Position numbers and translations under genes: made by a program
Assembly: GCA_965644315.1 (NCBI GenBank)
Contig: CBFFRQ010000041.1
Coordinates: 178,506-242,505, forward strand
Length of the DNA: 64,000 nucleotides
Source: Caecitellus pseudoparvulus
Lineage: Eukaryota > Bigyra: Bicosoecida
Direction of reading: 5' to 3'
The notes under the pieces: model-generated
Told to the model about the DNA's origin: nothing
Databases searched by the model: none
The model's input: the letters and a program-made list of their open reading frames with translations, nothing else
Shown here: one piece after another, positions 1 through 10,932 of the stretch
Position numbering within the stretch: position 1 is the stretch's first letter
Layout of the letters: each line of letters opens with the position of its first letter

Positions 1-286
1 GGCAACCACCGCCAGCGACGTGCCCCTCGCGGCCGTAGCTCCTGACTCCCCCAAACGGGCACGAAGGACTTGCCATGACGGCAACCTGCAGGACGTCTTT
101 CCTGTTGAATTCTTCCTGGGTGATCCCTTGGACCTCCTGTTTCATCCACAGGGTGAGCATGGCGGGCGCCGGGCTCCCCGCCCGCCGGCACCACCCATCG
201 TGAAGAGTGTCAGCCCGTCGTGCTTCCTCAACACACTCCCGCCTTTGCTGTCGGCGGAACCGGAGCACACAAGCAAGGGGACGTGA
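1..286 (+). CDS. possible 3' end of a gene entering from the left edge
   Basis: The reading frame ending in TGA at 284-286 is open back to the left edge. It contains a plausible coding stretch around 88-150 (residues DVFPVEFFLG then DPLDLLF). The stop is followed 8 nt later by the palindrome AATGCATT (295-302), the element seen between other convergent gene pairs here, and the next gene is convergent (stop at 326). Against it, an open frame on the minus strand (ATG at 160, MLTLWMKQEVQG...) is equally open to the edge, and I cannot place introns. I recognise no family. This is a guess based on context. Confidence 0.25.
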   Translation, partial: ATTASDVPLAAVAPDSPKRARRTCHDGNLQDVFPVEFFLGDPLDLLFHPQGEHGGRRAPRPPAPPIVKSVSPSCFLNTLPPLLSAEPEHTSKGT

Positions 287-294
287 CACAGTGC

Positions 295-302
295 AATGCA
301 TT
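295..302. terminator. palindromic AATGCATT, candidate shared 3'-end signal
   Basis: AATGCATT reads the same on both strands. It lies 24 nt past the stop of the minus-strand RPST-motif gene (stop 326) and 8 nt past the TGA of the possible + gene ending at 286. Its role as a poly(A) signal is inferred from recurrence of AATGCA after most stops in the window. Confidence 0.45.
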
Positions 303-325
303 GCGTGCGCGTGTGCGGGGCCATG

Positions 326-2484
326 CTACGCCGCTGGTGCGAAACTCAGGCGGCGTTGGCGCGGGACGCCATCCGTCACAGCACGTCGCAGGGGAGGCCT
401 CGGCGCCGGCGTCAAACTCGTTTCTTGCCCAGACGCACTGCGATGCAGGGGTGGGGGGCTGTTCGCCTCAATGTCAAAGTGCTCCTGGTCAGCGCTGGGT
501 CCCTGCCCACCTTCCTCGGGCGTGGGTGGCTTGACGGTGGCAGCGAGCGGCAGGTCGGCGTTGATGATGGGCGTGTGGTAGGGGTTGTAAATGGTGGTGG
601 TGGAGATGGGTTCGTCCAGGAGGGGCATGTCCGCCCCCCCCTCCTCCGGCAGGCGCGCGTCCAGCTCCAGCGCCTCTTCCCCCTCCTGCTCCCCACTCCG
701 CCGAGCATCTGGAAGAGGGCTGCCAGCTGGCCACTGGATGAGGGACGTGGCACCTGGAGGTAGAGTCAGGGCGGCCAAGCCCGAATCCTCGTCCGTGGGC
801 GACAGCGCCCGGCGTCCCTTCGTCACACGCAGCGGCGTCGCCAGCGTGTGCGCCATGCCCCGATTGCGCTCCCGGCTGGTGGCCTTGCGCTGGCGCAAGT
901 CTGTGGCCTTGGCGTACAGTGCGTACGGCACGTACTTCTTGCCAGAGCGCAGTTTCCGCGTCGCAACGCTCTCTGGCGCCGGCCCTGACTGCATGAAAGT
1001 GGAGCCGTCAGCCAGCTCAGGCGGGCGCCAGTTCGGGTCCAGGTACGACGACAGCGTCTGGATGATGCCTGTGGCAGAGGCGTGCACGTCCGCCGCCAGG
1101 CCAGCGACAGTTTCGTGCAGCCGCCGGCGGAAGAGTGTGTTGGCGCGGTCCTTGGTGAGAGGCCTGCCGTCCTCCCCTTCTGCGGCAGCCCCCTCGTCGC
1201 CGTCCTGCGCCAAACTCAGCATAGCTGCAGTGCTGGGGCGTGTGGCTCGCCGCCACCAGGCTTGCGCACTGGCCCCGCCGTCGTCGAAGGCGTCCGCTGG
1301 AGCGCTTTCCGGGAGGCCCTCAAGCTGCTCGGCGCTGGGGTCGTCTCCCCCCAGCTTGCGTTGCCGGGCGCCACCAGACACCCCCCGAATGTACTCGCCC
1401 AGGGGCGGGTGGGAAGGCGTGTTCTGCCTGCCTGTTCCGGGTCGCACAGGGAACTCCGACGTGGAGGACTGCACCACATCTTCGAAGAGCGGCGGGCAGC
1501 GCAGGAAGGGATTCTTGGACTCGTGGCTGGTGCCTCGCACCGGCAGACCGTACATCTTGCCCTGGGTGCCTGGAGGCGGCAGCGTCGCGGCGAGGACAGC
1601 GCCCAGGCGGGCCTCACGAGGACCGGGCGAGGGCGCGGTGCTGGGGCGCGTTGGGCCGATGCTCCACTTCCCCGATGACGGCCTGCGGGCTGTGGACTGC
1701 GCCGGAGGCCGACTACGAGCGAGAATGGCGCTGTCCCAGCCCAGCCGGCGCAGGTAGTCTGCGTCGCTGCGGGAGCCGGGGCGCAGCGTGGAGTTGACAG
1801 CGGTGCCGGCCAGGACATCCCGTGCAAAGTGCGAGGCGGCGTCCAGAGCTTGCCTCGCACTAGTAGGCGCGGCATGCACCCCCCCTACCTCGCCCCGTCG
1901 CTTGCTGCCTGGGCTGGGCACGCTGGAGGAGTGCCTGGGCTGCAGCAGGTGGGCATGCCCTTCGCCTCGGACAGCTTGCTCGGCCGCCGCTCGGGCTTGG
2001 GAGACTGTGGCTGTGGCAGACGAGGCAGTGAAGGGGGACTGGAAGACGAGTTTGTCAGGTTTGAATGCGTGGGCACGTTCGAGGGGCCCTGCCTTGGCTT
2101 CGCGAAAGATGCCCGCCGGACCAGCCCGCCGCTCAGACGCGTGGGTCGTCATGAGGCTTGCATGTCGGAAGTGGTCCACTGGCACGGCATCCACAGCGGC
2201 TGCCACCTCCTCAGCAGTCTGTGAGCATCCAGTGCGTGAAGGTAGCGCAAGCGTGTGGGCCACAGCGCAGCTTGCCCGCCAGCTGGTCGCCGCGACCGCG
2301 CGTTTCGGACGTCACTTACCCGGGGCCGAGCGTATGAAAACGACTCTTGCTGCAGCAGAAGCTCCTCCTCTCGAATGCGGCTGGGTGGTTGGCGCAGCGG
2401 GGCCACCTCCTTCGCGGCTGCAGCTGTCAGCCTGGCTCCCCGACTGGCGCCCCGGCTGCGCTGGGGATGCACGTTTGCAGGCAT
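326..2484 (-). CDS. unknown protein with repeated RPST motifs (2 exons)
   Basis: Modelled as complement(326..2218, 2320..2484), 685 aa. The first in-frame ATG is at 2484; the longer frame upstream opens only with GTG. The intron 2219-2319 has a GTAAGT donor and a CACAG acceptor in phase 0. Removing it joins ...QESFSYARPR to TAEEVAAAVDAV. I recognise no domain. The protein is basic, low in hydrophobic residues and likely disordered, with several RP-S/G-T/S motifs (RPSSGKW, RPSTAPS, RPGTGRQ, RPSTAAM). One segment in the C-terminal half could be helical (HETVAGLAADVHASATGI). Similar RPxSA motifs flank the kinase domain of the gene at 10933. The TAG stop at 326-328 is 24 nt from the palindrome AATGCATT. 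Function unknown; gene structure fairly secure. Confidence 0.7.
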
Positions 2485-2840
2485 CCTGCGCTTGCTTCGT
2501 GCAGACGAGCTGCAGCGGCACCCTGCACGAACAGGAAGCACAGCATGCGGCACTCCATCCCTCGGAGGTCAGTTTGAGGGTACTGCATTTGTGTGAAGTT
2601 TGACGGCTGAGGTGCAGCTGTCTGCAGCACTGAGCGGCTGTGCTGCACGCCTGCTCGCAGTTTGCCGAGAGGGCGGAGGTCGAGGAGGACAATGGCACCC
2701 CTGCAACACTTGCAAATTCACCCTTTTCAGTCCCACGCACCAAGTTCTAGCACGCAGCTGCACCTTGGAACCCAACGACAGCCGTGGAAGCGGCACCAGC
2801 ATCAGAGCAACACCACCCGTCATCACCCCTCCATCACAAC
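2485..2840. other. divergent intergenic region
   Basis: 356 nt between the start codons of the minus-strand RPST-motif gene (2484) and the plus-strand dioxygenase (2841). It must hold both 5' UTRs and promoters. I see no TATA box or other element I can name. Confidence 0.5.
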
Positions 2841-4337
2841 ATGGCTGCAACCGGCGAGGCAACTGGCGCAGCGGGGAAGGCGGTCACGCCAACTGAAGTT
2901 GTAACCAAGGCAGCAGTCGTCCTTGACTACGCTGACCTCAGCAAGCCCACTGAGGAGTTGAAGGACCGCATCGAGGCCGCGTTCGGGTGCGTGGCACAAA
3001 CATGTCCCGGGTTCCCCGCCGCCGCCTCCACGCTGCGCTGGGCGGCCCTTTGCTGTCACAGATACGACGGACTGGGCATCATTGCCATTACAAACGTACC
3101 AGGATATCTGGAGAAGCGCGAGGCGCTCCTGCCACGTGCACGGGAGTGAGTGAAGCATCGTTTTGCCTGCGTTTCGCTGGCGCCACAGCCTGTCAACACC
3201 TGATCGCCCTCTGCGGTGCTGCGCGTGCAGGTTGGCGCACCTACCAGCTGAGGCACTGAAGCAGTACGAGCATGAGGCTTCTCATTATTCTGTTGGGTGG
3301 AGCCATGGCAAGGAGATCTTCGAGGGTGCGGCAGCGTTGGCACCCGGCGCCAGCGCGTGAAGGATGCCCCACCCTGGCTCCGCTCGCTGACGGTGCGCAG
3401 GCAAGCCCGACTTCGCCAAGGGGTCGTTCTACGCCAACCCGCTGCATGACAAGCCCGTGGATGACGAAGAGCTCATCAAGAAGTGTGCGTGGCGGTGCAA
3501 GGGCCTGGATGGCAGCCAAGCCATGGTCGCGAGCAGGGCCCGTCACAATTGCCTGCGTCCTCCTCCACAGACCCCGCCTTCCTGGAGCCAAACATCTGGC
3601 CAACAGAGCACATCCCCGCGCTGGAGGGCGCCTTCAAAGACTTGGGCAACCTCATCGTCTCCGTGGGCCGGCAGCTGGCCGTGCACTGTGACGGCTTCGT
3701 GGCAGGGAAGGTGCCAGGCTACCCAGCCGACCGCCTGTCCAAGTTGCTGAAGGAGTCCCGCATGTGCAAGGCGCGCCTACTGTACTACTTCCCCCGTTCC
3801 GAGGAGGAGGCCAAGGCAGCTGCCGAGAAGGAGGCCTCCCTGCCGCCCATGGACGCCATCTCGAGCTGGTGCGGCTGGCACAACGACCACGGCTCCCTGA
3901 CCGGCCTGTGCCAGGCCATGTACACTGACGAGGCGGCAGGCGGCAAGGAGATCCCCAACCCAGACCCTTCTGCAGGCCTGTACATCCGCTCCCGCCAGCA
4001 CGAGCTGGTGAAGCTGCAGCTGCCGCCAGGGTGCCTGGCGTTCCAGATCGGCGAGTCCGCCCAGATCCACACTGGGGGCGCGCTGCAGGCGACGCCCCAC
4101 AGCGTGCGCGCGGCAGGGCAGGCCAATGTCGGGCGTGCCACATTGGCTGTGTTCATGGAGCCAGAGTGGGATGAGCCCATGGCACCTCCCAGCACGGGGG
4201 AGGAGGCGGTGGCGAAGGTGACCCAGGGCGCAAAGGGTGAGACCTTGCCCCCCGGCGTGCCGGCGCTGGACAGCCGGTGGAACCCGACCATGGACTTTGG
4301 CGAGTTCACACACGCCACCCTGAGCGCATACTACTGA
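2841..4337 (+). CDS. 2-oxoglutarate/Fe(II)-dependent dioxygenase, IPNS-like (5 exons)
   Basis: Modelled as join(2841..2986, 3062..3145, 3231..3325, 3401..3484, 3571..4337), 391 aa. The C-terminal half has the double-stranded beta-helix metal site: WHNDHG (His ~240, Asp ~242), the distal His in ATPHSVR (~313) and the 2OG-anchoring Arg in GRAT (~326). The N-terminal segments (DGLGIIAITNVPGY, HLPAEALKQYEHE) match the DIOX_N part of isopenicillin-N-synthase-like oxygenases. The substrate cannot be predicted; the family acts in secondary metabolism, hormone turnover and demethylation. Three of the four introns use GTGCG donors. The start ATG GCT follows CACAAC. The stop overlaps the 3' motif (TGAATGCA, motif 4337-4342). 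The gene is convergent with its neighbour, 73 nt between stop codons. Confidence 0.88.
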
Positions 4338-4362
4338 ATGCACAGGCGCCAGTCACGGGGGA

Positions 4363-4368
4363 TGCATT
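4363..4368 (-). terminator. AATGCA (minus sense), candidate 3'-end signal
   Basis: TGCATT on the plus strand, which is AATGCA in the sense of the minus-strand gene whose TGA is at 4411-4413, 43 nt beyond that stop. Poly(A)-signal function is inferred. Confidence 0.4.
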
Positions 4369-4410
4369 GTTCATACATATAGTCAGGTGCGCGGGCCGGT
4401 GCCCGATGCG

Positions 4411-7058
4411 TCACGCCATTCCTGGCAAGCCGCATGCCATGGGGGAGGCAAGGGCGGGAGGCGAGGGCGTGTCCTGGGCGCGGCGCTTGGCCGCAGGCCG
4501 CAACTGGGGGGACCCCTCCTCATCCAGCTGCGTCATGCACTCCTCCAGGGTGAACCGGCTCACCACCGGTAAGGCTGCTGCGGTGTCTTGCCCCGCTCCC
4601 ACCGCCGCCAGGTCCAATACCCACTGCCTCAACAGCAGCGGGTGGGCTGCAGGCATGAAGCGGCTGCGCTGCATGCAGTGCATGAGGGCATGCTCCTCCA
4701 CCAGGGTGGGCCAGGGCACATCCAGGCCGTGGCCCACTAAGGCAGGCAAGGCGGGCGGAGGCAGGGAGGCGTGCAGGTGAGCCGGGTGCGCTGCCTGCGA
4801 CGGGGCAACGTGCACCCAGGCCAGAGCGGCACCCAGCAGGATGCCACGCCACGAAGCTGGTGTGAGCGGGATGACGGGGATGTGCTGCTGGTCATGCGGA
4901 ACTTGCTTCCGCTGCCACCCTGTGGCCAGCTGGGCTGACCCGCGCAAGGCCAGGGACAGGGCATACGCGACGCACTGCGCGGCTTGGCCATGCTTCTGCA
5001 GGACACCAGAAGCACCAGCCTCACCGCACAGGCTGCCCACCATGGCCAGCACCTCCTGCAGCCACTCGCACACCTGGGGGGAAGAGGGGCAGGCGGAAGG
5101 GGGAGGGTACGCGGGCGCTGCCGCGATGGGGCTGCGAGAGCCAGCTGATGCCTCATCCCCAGAGCGCGGCCCCTCGTCTTGTCCCAGGATCAGGTGCAGG
5201 GTGCCCTTTGCCGCAGGCCCCCGGGTGGGGGAGCCGTTGCACGCCACGTGCAGGTCCGGCTGCAGGCCGCCTCCGGACGGGGCCAGGGGCAGCACGTCCA
5301 TAGCAGTGGGGGGGTACCCGACGGGAGGCGCTGTTCCCGCTGCCAACAGGCCGTGCTGTAGCCCCAGACGGGCGGCACAGGAGGGCAAGGCTTCCTGCGC
5401 CGCCAGCGGCAGGCGTGGCGTCAGCCTCTGCGTCGCTCGGCGTACCATGGCGGCGACATCCCGAGGCAGCGCAGAGAGCAGGGACGATGCCGTGGCGGCA
5501 GCAGAGGTGGCTGGCAGCTGCAAGTGGGTGCCGGACCCGAGTGAGCCTGCCTGCAGGATGGCAATCTCATCCCCCGGCTCCTCCCACAGCCCGGGCACAG
5601 GCAGGCGGCTGGCAGGCTGGCGCAACTCCACCCCGGGCGGCAGCCCGTGCATGAGCTCAGCTTGGAAGTCCCGCAGGCTGGACAGCAAGCGGCGACAGGA
5701 CGCCAGCATGGCATCATGTGCCGCCCGGATGTGCTGCGTGGCAAAGCCAAGGTGTGTGGCCACGGCGGGCGCGGCCTGCCGCATAGCACCCTCCACGACA
5801 TCCAGGAGGAATGCCTCGTAGCCACGCTGGATGAAGGCGCGAGTGCTGGGGTCCAGCCACGTGTGCACAGGGCCACCCACCGTGGTCGGGCTTCGCAGGC
5901 AGGTGAGGATGGGCTGCAGCTGATCCGGCGTCAGGCACTGCGTCGCAGACTGCAGTCTGCTGTCATCCCGCTCAGGCAGCCACGTGCCACCCTCCACCTG
6001 GCCCAGCAGGCACATGAGGCTGTGGGCCGTGTAAGCGAACTGCTTGGCCGCTTCCGCAGTCCCGACAGCTGCGTGGCTGGCCTGCGTTGAAGCGTCCACA
6101 TAAGCCTCAAGGCCTTGCTGTCGCTCGAGCAGCTCCCGGCGGGCCAGGCGCAGCCCGACGGGGTGCACCGCTTGCTGGTGCACGGGGGCGCTGGCTGTGC
6201 TCTGGCGCACGTGGGAGGCCTTGGCCATGCTGGCCTCTGCCTCTGCAGCCAGCATGTCCAGCAGCGCCAGCTGCTGCGCCACCATCTCCCGCCGTGTCTC
6301 CACGGCGCGCTGCAGGCAAAAGACTCGCGTGAACTCCACCAGGGCCACGTGCACGTGTTCCGTCGCACGTGCTTGGATGGAGGCGGGCGTCTCACCCACC
6401 CACGGCATGGTCAGGAGAGCTTGCAGCATGCTGTCACTGAGCGGATGCGCGGTGCCCAGCCGGAAGAGGGCGGCTGCGTTGTGCACGTGCTCCACATCAG
6501 GCTGCACAGTCCACTCCCAGGGCCGCACGCCATCCAGTGAGGCATGTTGCATGGGGTCCCACGTCCACGTGGACGCTGCTGTGCTGCGCGTGCCAAGGGG
6601 TCCTTGGACCTCAGCGCGCAGGATGGCTTCTGGGGCGGACTGCGGCGCAACCAGCGCAGTGGGCGCCCCAGACTTTGACGTACTTTGCGATACTCGCTGA
6701 GGTGGCGTGCCTTCGTCCACCCTGCCAGTGCTGCGGCGTTGCGTTGGGGCGTTGGGTGCCGGCGCCAGGGGCTGCACCGCACCGATGCTGCCGTCATCGC
6801 TCCAGCTTTTGCACAGCCGCATCTGCTCAGCAATGCAGCGCACAATCGCACGGGAAAGTCTGCAAGAGGAACATTTGCGGTGGGCAATGAGTGCCTATGC
6901 GCCCCTTGCACGAGGCGTGGTGCACAGTTGAAGCGCCTCACGCACGGGATGGCTGCGGGATTTGGCAACACTTGAGGTTGTGGCTGCCGCCTGCGTTTAC
7001 GCCGCCTCATGGCAGCGGCACCAGAACCAGGAGGGCCCATCCCAAGAAAGGCCTGCAT
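4411..7058 (-). CDS. unknown 853-aa protein (2 exons)
   Basis: Modelled as complement(4411..6859, 6946..7058). The long frame opens with GTG at 6843, so I looked upstream. A CTTGCAG acceptor at 6860-6862 and a GTGCGTGAGG donor ending at 6945 join a 37-codon first exon (MQAFLGMGPPG..., basic run RRRKRRR) in phase 2. A later in-frame ATG at 6822 would give a shorter protein. Apart from the basic N-terminus I recognise no domain. The middle (~220-420) is Ala/Gln/Leu-rich and probably helical, with stretches such as RRELLERQQGLEAYVDAST. The C-terminal part is rich in Pro and Gly. The basic N-terminus could be a nuclear signal or simply RNA- or tubulin-binding; that is speculation. It lies downstream of RPS3A on the same strand (285 nt apart). 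Confidence 0.68.
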
Positions 7059-7342
7059 ACTCGGTGCTGCAGGGGCCTGGGCAGCTCCAAAGCGAGCAGG
7101 TTTTCCACGAGGGGGGCTTGTGCGGGGAACGTCCCGACGAAGGCCTGATGCTCCACGGCTAACCTGGCCAATGGTTCTAGAAGTGCACGGCAATCGCCAA
7201 CATCTGCGAGCTAAACGTGGATGTCTGTCCAAGAAATCCATCAAGGTGAATTGGTATGACGCCTGCATTGCCACTTCGTGCCTGCAAACGCCAAGAGCTG
7301 CCTCCACTCCTCCTAAGCAAGCACCAGGAAGCCTGCTGTTGC

Positions 7343-8131
7343 TTACAGGCGGCCGCCAGCGGTGCCCATGGCCTCCACGGTGCCCTCATCGACCTTGGAG
7401 ATGGCCTTGCCGCTGTCAGCAGCGCCATCACCGTGCACCTCCATGAGGCGGGTGAGGTCGAACTTGGGTGCCTTGACGATCTTGACCTTGCGCAGGAAGA
7501 CGTTCTGCATGGGGAAGGTGCTCTCCACAGACTTGGTGATCTCGTCGGCGATGGAGCCAGCAACGAGCTTCTGGAACAGCTCCTTCATGTCGCCCTTGGA
7601 CACCTCCTTGTTCAGGACGTCGATCATGGTCTGGCGGATCTTGCGCACCTGAGCGGACTGGGCGTAGGCAGTGCGCTTGATCTGGTTCTGCTGCTTCTTG
7701 GTGAAGCCGATCACGAAGACGCGCACGGTGAAGCCGTCGGTGGTCTTGACGTCCACGTTGGCCTCGATGAGGGTCTGGAACTTGCGCACCAGGGAGCACA
7801 GCTTGTCCCGGGTGAAGGTCATGCCGTAGAAGTTGCACAGCACAGCAGAGCCCTGCACCTCCTCGCACACGAGGCGGATCTTGCGGAACTCGGCATCCTC
7901 GGCCTGCTTGTTCAGGTCACCCAGGGAGATCTCGAACACGCGGCCCTTGAGCTGCTCAGAGGCGATCTTGGTGCCGATGGTCTTGGTCACTGGGGTCTTG
8001 CCGCACAGGCGGTTCTGGAAGATGGCGGGCACCTTGATGTCGTACCACTCCTTGCGGGTGAAGGGGTCCACGACCTTCTTCTTGCCGCCCTTGCGGCCCT
8101 TGCCCAGCTTCTTGTTCTTGCCGATGGCCAT
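7343..8131 (-). CDS. RPS3A: 40S ribosomal protein eS1 (S3a)
   Basis: 262 aa, the usual length for eS1. The start [19 protein letters not shown], the KEWYDIKVP block, [12 protein letters not shown] and the C-terminal KVDEG segment are those of RPS3A across eukaryotes. eS1 sits at the mRNA exit/platform side of the small subunit. The coding region is one exon with strongly biased codon use. Immediately before the ATG lies a long pyrimidine tract ending in CAG (the minus-strand reading of 8132-8157), so a 5'-UTR intron probably ends exactly at the start codon, as is common in ribosomal protein genes. AATGCA (minus sense, 7264-7269) lies 74 nt after the stop. Confidence 0.97.
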   Translation of the reverse strand: MAIGKNKKLGKGRKGGKKKVVDPFTRKEWYDIKVPAIFQNRLCGKTPVTKTIGTKIASEQLKGRVFEISLGDLNKQAEDAEFRKIRLVCEEVQGSAVLCNFYGMTFTRDKLCSLVRKFQTLIEANVDVKTTDGFTVRVFVIGFTKKQQNQIKRTAYAQSAQVRKIRQTMIDVLNKEVSKGDMKELFQKLVAGSIADEITKSVESTFPMQNVFLRKVKIVKAPKFDLTRLMEVHGDGAADSGKAISKVDEGTVEAMGTAGGRL

Positions 8132-8735
8132 CTGAGCGGGGGAGGGGGAGGGCAAGCGTGAGTGAGGCGAGGGCAAGGTGGTGAACAGCGCCAGCAGACT
8201 CCGTTGCCGAGAGCACCGTCACGGGGCTGGGGCCGGCACACAACGAACACACTGCCCAGTTGAGTAGACCAAGGCATACTGGGCGAGAACTGCTCAACCC
8301 CAGGAAGACTGGGCAGGCTGCAAGCAGCGGCCTCCCGCTCAGTGCGGAATTAGACTCCTCGCCGACTGCTGCACCGCTCCCCAGCCAGCCACACCCCCAA
8401 GGCACAAGACACGGCCACACGGCAACAAAGCATACAGGCCAGAGGTCAAGGTGCCGCCAGTTCAAGCCGTGCTTGGAGCAACAGGGCAAGCGCAGGGCAG
8501 GCACGGTCAGACACTGCCTCGGTTGCGCCTTTGCCTGCACCGTGGCACGAAACACGGCACACAAACGTACAGTTGATGCGTGTGAGACAGGGAAAACCCA
8601 CAACTCAGCACAGAGGAGGATGTTGACAGTGGAGATGGCTCTATGGAAAGTACACGCGGGCGGTGGCAGAGGTGGGCAGCTTGGGGCTTGCATTATGAGT
8701 TCCGGGAATGATGCAAAATGACATCCGCCGCAGCC
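8132..8735. promoter_or_regulatory. RPS3A upstream region with probable 5'-UTR intron
   Basis: 604 nt between the RPS3A start and the stop of the exonuclease gene, both on the minus strand. The RPS3A-proximal end is a polypyrimidine tract closed by CAG abutting the ATG, read as a splice acceptor. I cannot fix the donor or the transcription start. The distal end holds AATGCA (minus sense, 8689-8694), 42 nt after the exonuclease stop. No other gene is visible. Confidence 0.5.
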
Positions 8736-10274
8736 TCACCGAGCTGCCGCATGCGCACTGAACACGCCGGGAGACTGAAGGTACGCAAAGTCCTGCAATA
8801 GTGAGGATGCAGAAGTTGCCTTTTCCCAGGGGGTTCCTGTCCCGTGCAATGTCCACTCCCGCGCTTGGGGGTGTGCTGGGGCGGCGGAGCGGGCAGCGCT
8901 CAGCGCCGCGTCCGCGATGAGGCGGGAGAACAATGCGTCGCGGGCTGCGTAAGTCAGCAGCCGCTGAGGCAAAGGTGCTGAGCCCCAGGCCTTGATCCGG
9001 TGCACGCCCCGCGACTTCCACGAGGTCGCCCCCAGCAAATGCCGTGAGAGGCGTGCCAGCCCCTTCTCACCTCCCACAGCCGCCCCCAGGGTGCCGCCGT
9101 CCACAGTGCCTGGCACAGGCACGCCCCAAGCAGTGGCGACGAGGTCGGCATCCCCTTCGACGCCAACCCCCACGACACGGGGTGCAGCGAGCACAGCAGC
9201 CTCCATTTCGGCGGCGGTGCCGTCTGCAGGCAGGCTCGCCTTGCCACTGTGCCCCAGCACTCGCAGCAAGGCGAGCAGGCCACTCGGCACCCCAGCCTCA
9301 TTCACGACGTCTGCCTCGCCGCCATCACACCACTCCAGCGCCGTGGCGTTCTCGCTGGGTGTGGCCGGGGTCCACGGTGCTTCCGCCTCCCCGAAAGCCT
9401 CCTGCAAGGCGGCGCGCTCCGCTTCTCCTACCTGCAGCGGCGGCGCGGTGAAGGCGCCGCCCGCCTTGGCAGCGTCCTCCCAAGCCGAGAAGGCCGCGGT
9501 GACAGCGTGAGCCAGCCACCGGTCAGTCTTCCCTGTGTACAGCGGGGAAGACGCGTCCCGGCGCATGGCAGGGGAAGCGTGGAACACGAGCACGCCTTTC
9601 GCTGTCGCCAGCTGCAATACCTGCAAGGATGGTGCAGACGTGGACCACTCTGCATCCAGGCCGAGCAGGTGCACGCCAGGCGCCAGGACGTGGTGCAAGA
9701 GCCACGCATGCACTACGCTGGCGTCTGCAGTGTATGTGACTGTCCCAGTGTGGCCCTGGGACAGCGCCAGCTGCTGTGTCTGGCTTTCCCAGGTGATGAC
9801 GTGGTCAGTGCGGCCGAGCAGCGAACCCAGCTCAGCTTGCAAGGCTGCAGCGGAGGAAAGCGGCACAGCATCCGGATACCCAGCGTCTGCCTCCAGCAGT
9901 TCACCCAGCAACTGCTCCGCGCTGGCACTTGCTGTCTCAGCGACTTCCTGTGCGGCAGTTGGCGCCTGCTTGCTGCACTGCTCTGCGGAAGCAGCTGGAG
10001 GTGCCGAGCAAGCCTGCTCAGCCGACAGGGGCGGTGTAGATGGACTGCCCTTCGCCCCAGAGGGCTTCTTTTGCTTCCTACCAGCTGGGGAGCGTGCCTT
10101 TGGAGTCTTTGCTTGCGAGCGCTGCTTCTTGCCAGGTGGCTCAGCTTGACTCGGCGGTGGCTGCGCAGGGCTGGGCTGTACAGGTTGGCCAGGGTCCACG
10201 TGCTTCACGCTGGCAGCATCCTTTGCCTTGGAAGGGGGCTCTTCGTCCTCAAACAAGTACGCGAACACTGACAT
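8736..10274 (-). CDS. DEDDy-type 3'-5' exonuclease (RNase D/WRN-exo-like)
   Basis: 512 aa from the ATG at 10274 (MSVFAYLFEDEEPP). The frame is open further upstream but that part looks non-coding. Residues ~30-115 are a Lys/Pro/Ala-rich tail-like linker (KKQRSQAKTPKARSPAGRK). The exonuclease fold follows. Exo I is LGLDAEWS (~206, D-x-E), Exo II lies around VVGVGVEGDADLVATAWG, and Exo III is YAARDALFS (~441), the tyrosine form of the DEDD family. The N-terminal half of the fold (YPDAVPLSSAAALQ...) fits the strand before Exo I. The absence of HRDC or helicase domains argues for a WRN-exo/EXD-like nuclease rather than a full RNase D or WRN. It is divergent from the kinase gene at 10933. Confidence 0.82.
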   Translation of the reverse strand: MSVFAYLFEDEEPPSKAKDAASVKHVDPGQPVQPSPAQPPPSQAEPPGKKQRSQAKTPKARSPAGRKQKKPSGAKGSPSTPPLSAEQACSAPPAASAEQCSKQAPTAAQEVAETASASAEQLLGELLEADAGYPDAVPLSSAAALQAELGSLLGRTDHVITWESQTQQLALSQGHTGTVTYTADASVVHAWLLHHVLAPGVHLLGLDAEWSTSAPSLQVLQLATAKGVLVFHASPAMRRDASSPLYTGKTDRWLAHAVTAAFSAWEDAAKAGGAFTAPPLQVGEAERAALQEAFGEAEAPWTPATPSENATALEWCDGGEADVVNEAGVPSGLLALLRVLGHSGKASLPADGTAAEMEAAVLAAPRVVGVGVEGDADLVATAWGVPVPGTVDGGTLGAAVGGEKGLARLSRHLLGATSWKSRGVHRIKAWGSAPLPQRLLTYAARDALFSRLIADAALSAARSAAPAHPQAREWTLHGTGTPWEKATSASSLLQDFAYLQSPGVFSAHAAAR

Positions 10275-10932
10275 GTGCCTGCTGAGGCTGCTCCTCGAGG
10301 TGAGCCCCACCTGGCTGCCTGTGGCAGGCAGCGGCGCGGCGAACGCGTGATGCGCAGGTGCACAGGTGATCAGCCCGAGTGAGGCAACATACCGAAACCA
10401 GGTCTGCACAGCCGCGAGGCGGTCAATGCTACGCGTATCATATTCACGGATCCCACCGTCAGCCCTTGAGGCTGTCTGCGGCGGCGTGCCGGACAAGGTC
10501 AGGCTCGGCGGGTGCGGATTTTGACCCGAGCGGGGCAGCAATTCCCACGCGTGGCTGTGATGTCGGCTTGGGCTGAACGCGTCAACCAAGGCAAGGTGTG
10601 TTTGTAGGGAGAGGGGTTTGGTGTTCAGCATGCAGTGTTCGTTGCATCTGATCCTTGCCTCGCTCTGCGCTGGCCCGGTCCAGCTCCAGCAGCAGTGCTC
10701 CAAAACCAGGCCGCACGGCCTGCCCCCAAAGCGGCGCATAGTGCTGCAGCCCAAGACCGCTGCTCACCCGACACCCGCACTCAAAAGCCGACTCCCAAGC
10801 ACCCAACTCACGGAAACATGCCTGACCACGGACACACGTGTGCGGAACGAGCCCGCTGCCCTCTCTGCGTTGCTGAGCAGCTGCGCGCCGCTTCTTTGCG
10901 GCGCCAGCCCTGAGCGTGCTGGCAGTCACAGC
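10275..10932. other. divergent intergenic region
   Basis: 658 nt between the start codons of the exonuclease (minus) and the RPxSA kinase (plus). Long open frames cross it on both strands but lack ATG starts in good context or any recognisable domain, so I treat it as promoter and 5' UTR. An unrecognised upstream exon of either gene is possible. Confidence 0.45.

Noticed and set aside
1-160. Open minus-strand frame from ATG 160 (MLTLWMKQEVQG...)
   Set aside because: Plausible peptide but unsupported; the AATGCATT spacing favours a plus-strand gene end, so it is mentioned there only.
2219-2263. GTG-started extension of the RPST gene
   Set aside because: GTG is not a normal eukaryotic start and a good acceptor lies at 2219-2221; the spliced model gives a true ATG.
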